A stretch of DNA of 7,046 nucleotides, from assembly GCA_016784825.1 (NCBI GenBank), contig JADHTT010000035.1, positions 1 to 7,046 on the forward strand. The letters run 5' to 3'. A model generated the notes under the pieces. It ran no database searches. It saw only the letters and a program-made list of their open reading frames with translations, and was not told the origin of the DNA. The stretch comes from Campylobacterales bacterium. Its GTDB lineage: Bacteria; Campylobacterota; Campylobacteria; Campylobacterales; Arcobacteraceae. Below are positions 5,480-7,046 of the stretch, piece by piece. The stretch's first letter is position 1, and every line of letters begins with the position of its first letter. The position numbers were made by a program, and so were the translations under genes.

Positions 5480-5553
5480 GCCTTTCATCAGAGACATCTC
5501 TTAATATTCTAGTGGCTTTCTAGCTTCACCTATGATAATATGTGCTAATGTCA
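5405..5553. other. Unexplained sequence between toxin remnant and lepA promoter
   Basis: This stretch carries no plus-strand gene that I can recognise. On the minus strand a short frame starts at ATG near 5553 (MTLAHIIIGEARKPLEY, then stop). Beyond one in-frame stop it continues EMSLMKGLKYIGGYRAVIT and stops again. I cannot name a family. A 12-base near-palindrome, AGAGACATCTCT (5490-5501), is present. It may be a decayed gene or an intergenic repeat that replaced the toxin. Confidence 0.3.
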
Positions 5554-5563
5554 TATAATAATT

Positions 5564-5592
5564 TTAGCATAAAAGGATTAATTAGATATAAT
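5564..5592 (+). promoter_or_regulatory. Probable lepA promoter
   Basis: TATAAT at 5587-5592, in the context gatataatcgcc, has a four-of-six -35 match (TTAGCA, 5564-5569) at 17 bases. Transcription should begin about 5599, giving a leader near 29 bases. A second TATAAT lies at 5554-5559 without a convincing -35. Confidence 0.5.
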
Positions 5593-5615
5593 CGCCAAAT
5601 ATATAAAAGATTAAT

Positions 5616-5630
5616 AGGAACTCCACTTTG
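5616..5630 (+). promoter_or_regulatory. Ribosome binding site and TTG start of lepA
   Basis: AGGA (5616-5619) is 8 bases before TTG (5628-5630). An in-frame TAA at 5604-5606 and the absence of an upstream ATG or GTG make TTG the only usual start that keeps the conserved [16 protein letters not shown] region. Confidence 0.75.
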
Positions 5631-5636
5631 CAAAGT
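5625..5636. repeat. Perfect 12-base palindrome over the lepA start codon
   Basis: ACTTTGCAAAGT is its own reverse complement and contains the TTG start codon. Each half, ACTTTGCA or TGCAAAGT, differs by one base from the ACTTTACA/TGTAAAGT boxes of the fic promoter. It could pair in mRNA or bind a protein; chance is also possible. Confidence 0.4.
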
Positions 5637-7046
5637 AAAATTAGAAACTTCAGTATTATTGCTCATATCGACCATGGTAAATCAACACTAGCAGATAGAA
5701 TCATTCAAGAGTGTGGAGCAGTTGCAGACAGAGAGATGTCAGCACAAGTTATGGATACGATGGATATCGAACAAGAAAGAGGTATTACTATTAAAGCTCA
5801 GTCGGTTAGACTTAACTACGTCAAAGATGGTGAACACTATATCTTAAACCTCATTGATACTCCAGGGCATGTTGATTTTTCTTATGAAGTGAGTCGTTCT
5901 TTAGCATCATCAGAAGGTGCTCTTTTGATTGTAGATTCTACACAAGGTGTTGAGGCTCAGACTATTGCAAATGTATATATTGCTATGGAAAATGACCTGA
6001 CTTTGATGCCTGTTGTAAATAAAATTGACCTTCCTTCTGCTGATCCAGATAGAGTACTTGAAGAGACAGAAGAAGCTATTGGGCTTGATTGTACACAACA
6101 CAATCTAATCTCAGCAAAAACAGGACTTGGTGTAAAAGACCTAATTGATTCTATTGTAGATACTATTCCAGCTCCAAATGGAGATGAGACAGCGCCTACA
6201 AAAGCCCTTATTTATGATTCTTGGTTTGATAACTATCTAGGCTCACTTGCACTTGTAAGAGTTTACGATGGATCTATAAAAAAAGGTCAAACACTCCGTA
6301 TAATGAATACAAAATACGAGCATAAAGTACTTGATCTTATGTATCCACACCCAATCAAAAAAGAAAAAACATCTGAACTCTCAGCAGGTGAAATTGGTAT
6401 AGTTGTGCTTGGTCTTAAAACAACTGAAGCAATTGCTGTTGGTGATACTATGACTGATGCTAAAAATCCAACAGCAGAAGCAATTGATGGATTTGAACCA
6501 GCTAAGCCATTTGTATTTGCAGGACTTTATCCTATTGATACTGATAAGTTTGAAGACTTAAGAGATGCTTTGGAAAAACTACAATTAAACGATAGTTCAA
6601 TTAGCTTTGAGCCAGAAAGTTCTGCAGCTCTTGGAAGTGGCTTTAGAACTGGTTTCTTAGGTATGCTTCATATGGAAGTAATCAAAGAACGACTAGAAAG
6701 AGAATTTAATCTTGATTTAATAGCAACTGCTCCTACTGTTGTATATAAAGTACTTACAACATCTGGTGAAGAACTTATGATTCAAAACCCATATGAATTA
6801 CCTGCTGTTAACCATATTGAAACTATTTCTGAACCTTATGTAAAAGCAACTGTACTTGTACCAGATGAGTACCTTGGAAATGTGATTAAACTTCTAAATG
6901 ACAAAAGAGGTATACAAATTAAAATGGACTATATCAACAAAAGAGTACTTCTAGAGTATGATATTCCTATGAATGAAATTGTAATGGATTTCTATGATAA
7001 ATTAAAATCTACTACAAAAGGTTATGCTTCATTTGATTACGAGATT
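5628..7046 (+). CDS. lepA: Elongation factor 4 (LepA), translational GTPase (partial, C-terminus outside window)
   Basis: The first 473 codons are open with no frameshift; the family is about 600 residues, so the C-terminal LepA-specific tRNA-contacting domain is missing from the window. GTPase motifs are G1 AHIDHGKST (12-20), G2 within RGITIKAQ (51-58), G3 DTPGH (77-81), G4 NKID (131-134) and G5 SAK (162-164). An EF-Tu-like domain II follows ([20 protein letters not shown]), then EF-G-like segments including [17 protein letters not shown]. LepA acts on ribosomes at the inner membrane and cytosol, influencing elongation, initiation and subunit maturation; loss is usually mild except under stress. 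The start is TTG at 5628. The gene ends the accessory region, and its composition is less AT-rich than the HTH/AbiEii genes. Confidence 0.97.
   Translation, partial: MQSKIRNFSIIAHIDHGKSTLADRIIQECGAVADREMSAQVMDTMDIEQERGITIKAQSVRLNYVKDGEHYILNLIDTPGHVDFSYEVSRSLASSEGALLIVDSTQGVEAQTIANVYIAMENDLTLMPVVNKIDLPSADPDRVLEETEEAIGLDCTQHNLISAKTGLGVKDLIDSIVDTIPAPNGDETAPTKALIYDSWFDNYLGSLALVRVYDGSIKKGQTLRIMNTKYEHKVLDLMYPHPIKKEKTSELSAGEIGIVVLGLKTTEAIAVGDTMTDAKNPTAEAIDGFEPAKPFVFAGLYPIDTDKFEDLRDALEKLQLNDSSISFEPESSAALGSGFRTGFLGMLHMEVIKERLEREFNLDLIATAPTVVYKVLTTSGEELMIQNPYELPAVNHIETISEPYVKATVLVPDEYLGNVIKLLNDKRGIQIKMDYINKRVLLEYDIPMNEIVMDFYDKLKSTTKGYASFDYEI

Noticed and set aside
5480..5627. tRNA or other structured RNA before lepA
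   Set aside because: No cloverleaf, CCA end or conserved T-loop sequence can be seen on either strand.
5910..6101. Minus-strand open frame of 63 codons inside lepA
   Set aside because: It is opposite the conserved GTPase domain of LepA, with no ribosome site or family resemblance.
1..7046. CRISPR array, insertion sequence or integrase/att site
   Set aside because: No regularly spaced repeats, transposase or integrase frame, or terminal inverted repeats with target duplication were seen; the accessory origin of the middle rests only on gene content and composition.

Overview
The window looks like an AT-rich chromosomal segment from a Campylobacterota (epsilonproteobacterial) species, most likely a Sulfurimonas-like or Arcobacter-like organism. 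The reasons are the low GC, the rpe-linked DnaQ-type exonuclease (from memory, rpe and a dnaQ-like gene are also neighbours in Campylobacter and Helicobacter), TATAAT-type promoters, and the amino-acid style of the LepA and TrpF proteins. The genus is an inference; no database search was possible.

Layout. Positions 1-1774, minus strand, hold a tight housekeeping operon transcribed leftward: rpe (ribulose-phosphate 3-epimerase), trpF (phosphoribosylanthranilate isomerase), then a 3'-5' exonuclease cut by the window edge. Diverging from it at 1858 is a small DsrE-family protein. From 2250 to about 5480 lies a plus-strand run of accessory genes. (i) An XRE-type helix-turn-helix protein with a DUF6922-like C-terminus overlaps an AbiEii-family nucleotidyltransferase toxin, forming a candidate toxin-antitoxin (TA) pair behind a consensus sigma70 promoter. 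(ii) A 64-residue CPXCG zinc-ribbon protein follows. (iii) A Fic-domain AMP-transferase (AMPylator) carries its own N-terminal HTH; its promoter is surrounded by copies of an 8-base box. (iv) A double-CDGSH iron-sulfur protein starts 3 bases after fic. (v) A Phd/YefM antitoxin has a RelE/ParE partner that survives only as a start and roughly ten recognisable codons. From 5628 to the window end is lepA (elongation factor 4), started by TTG inside a perfect 12-base palindrome.

How they work together. The two ends are core metabolism and translation genes. The middle resembles a small stress or defence island in which three toxin-antitoxin-like modules (one intact pair, one self-contained Fic regulator, one decayed pair) alternate with two tiny metal-binding proteins. 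The HTH/AbiEii genes are visibly more AT-rich than lepA: a 60-base sample at 2701-2760 has 15 G+C, against 22 at 5761-5820. This fits, but does not prove, acquisition by transfer.

The most interesting items are the repeated TGTAAAGT/ACTTTACA boxes around the fic promoter (probable autoregulation), the HTH-DUF6922 fusion as the AbiEii antitoxin, the fic-CDGSH coupling, and the truncated toxin next to an intact antitoxin.
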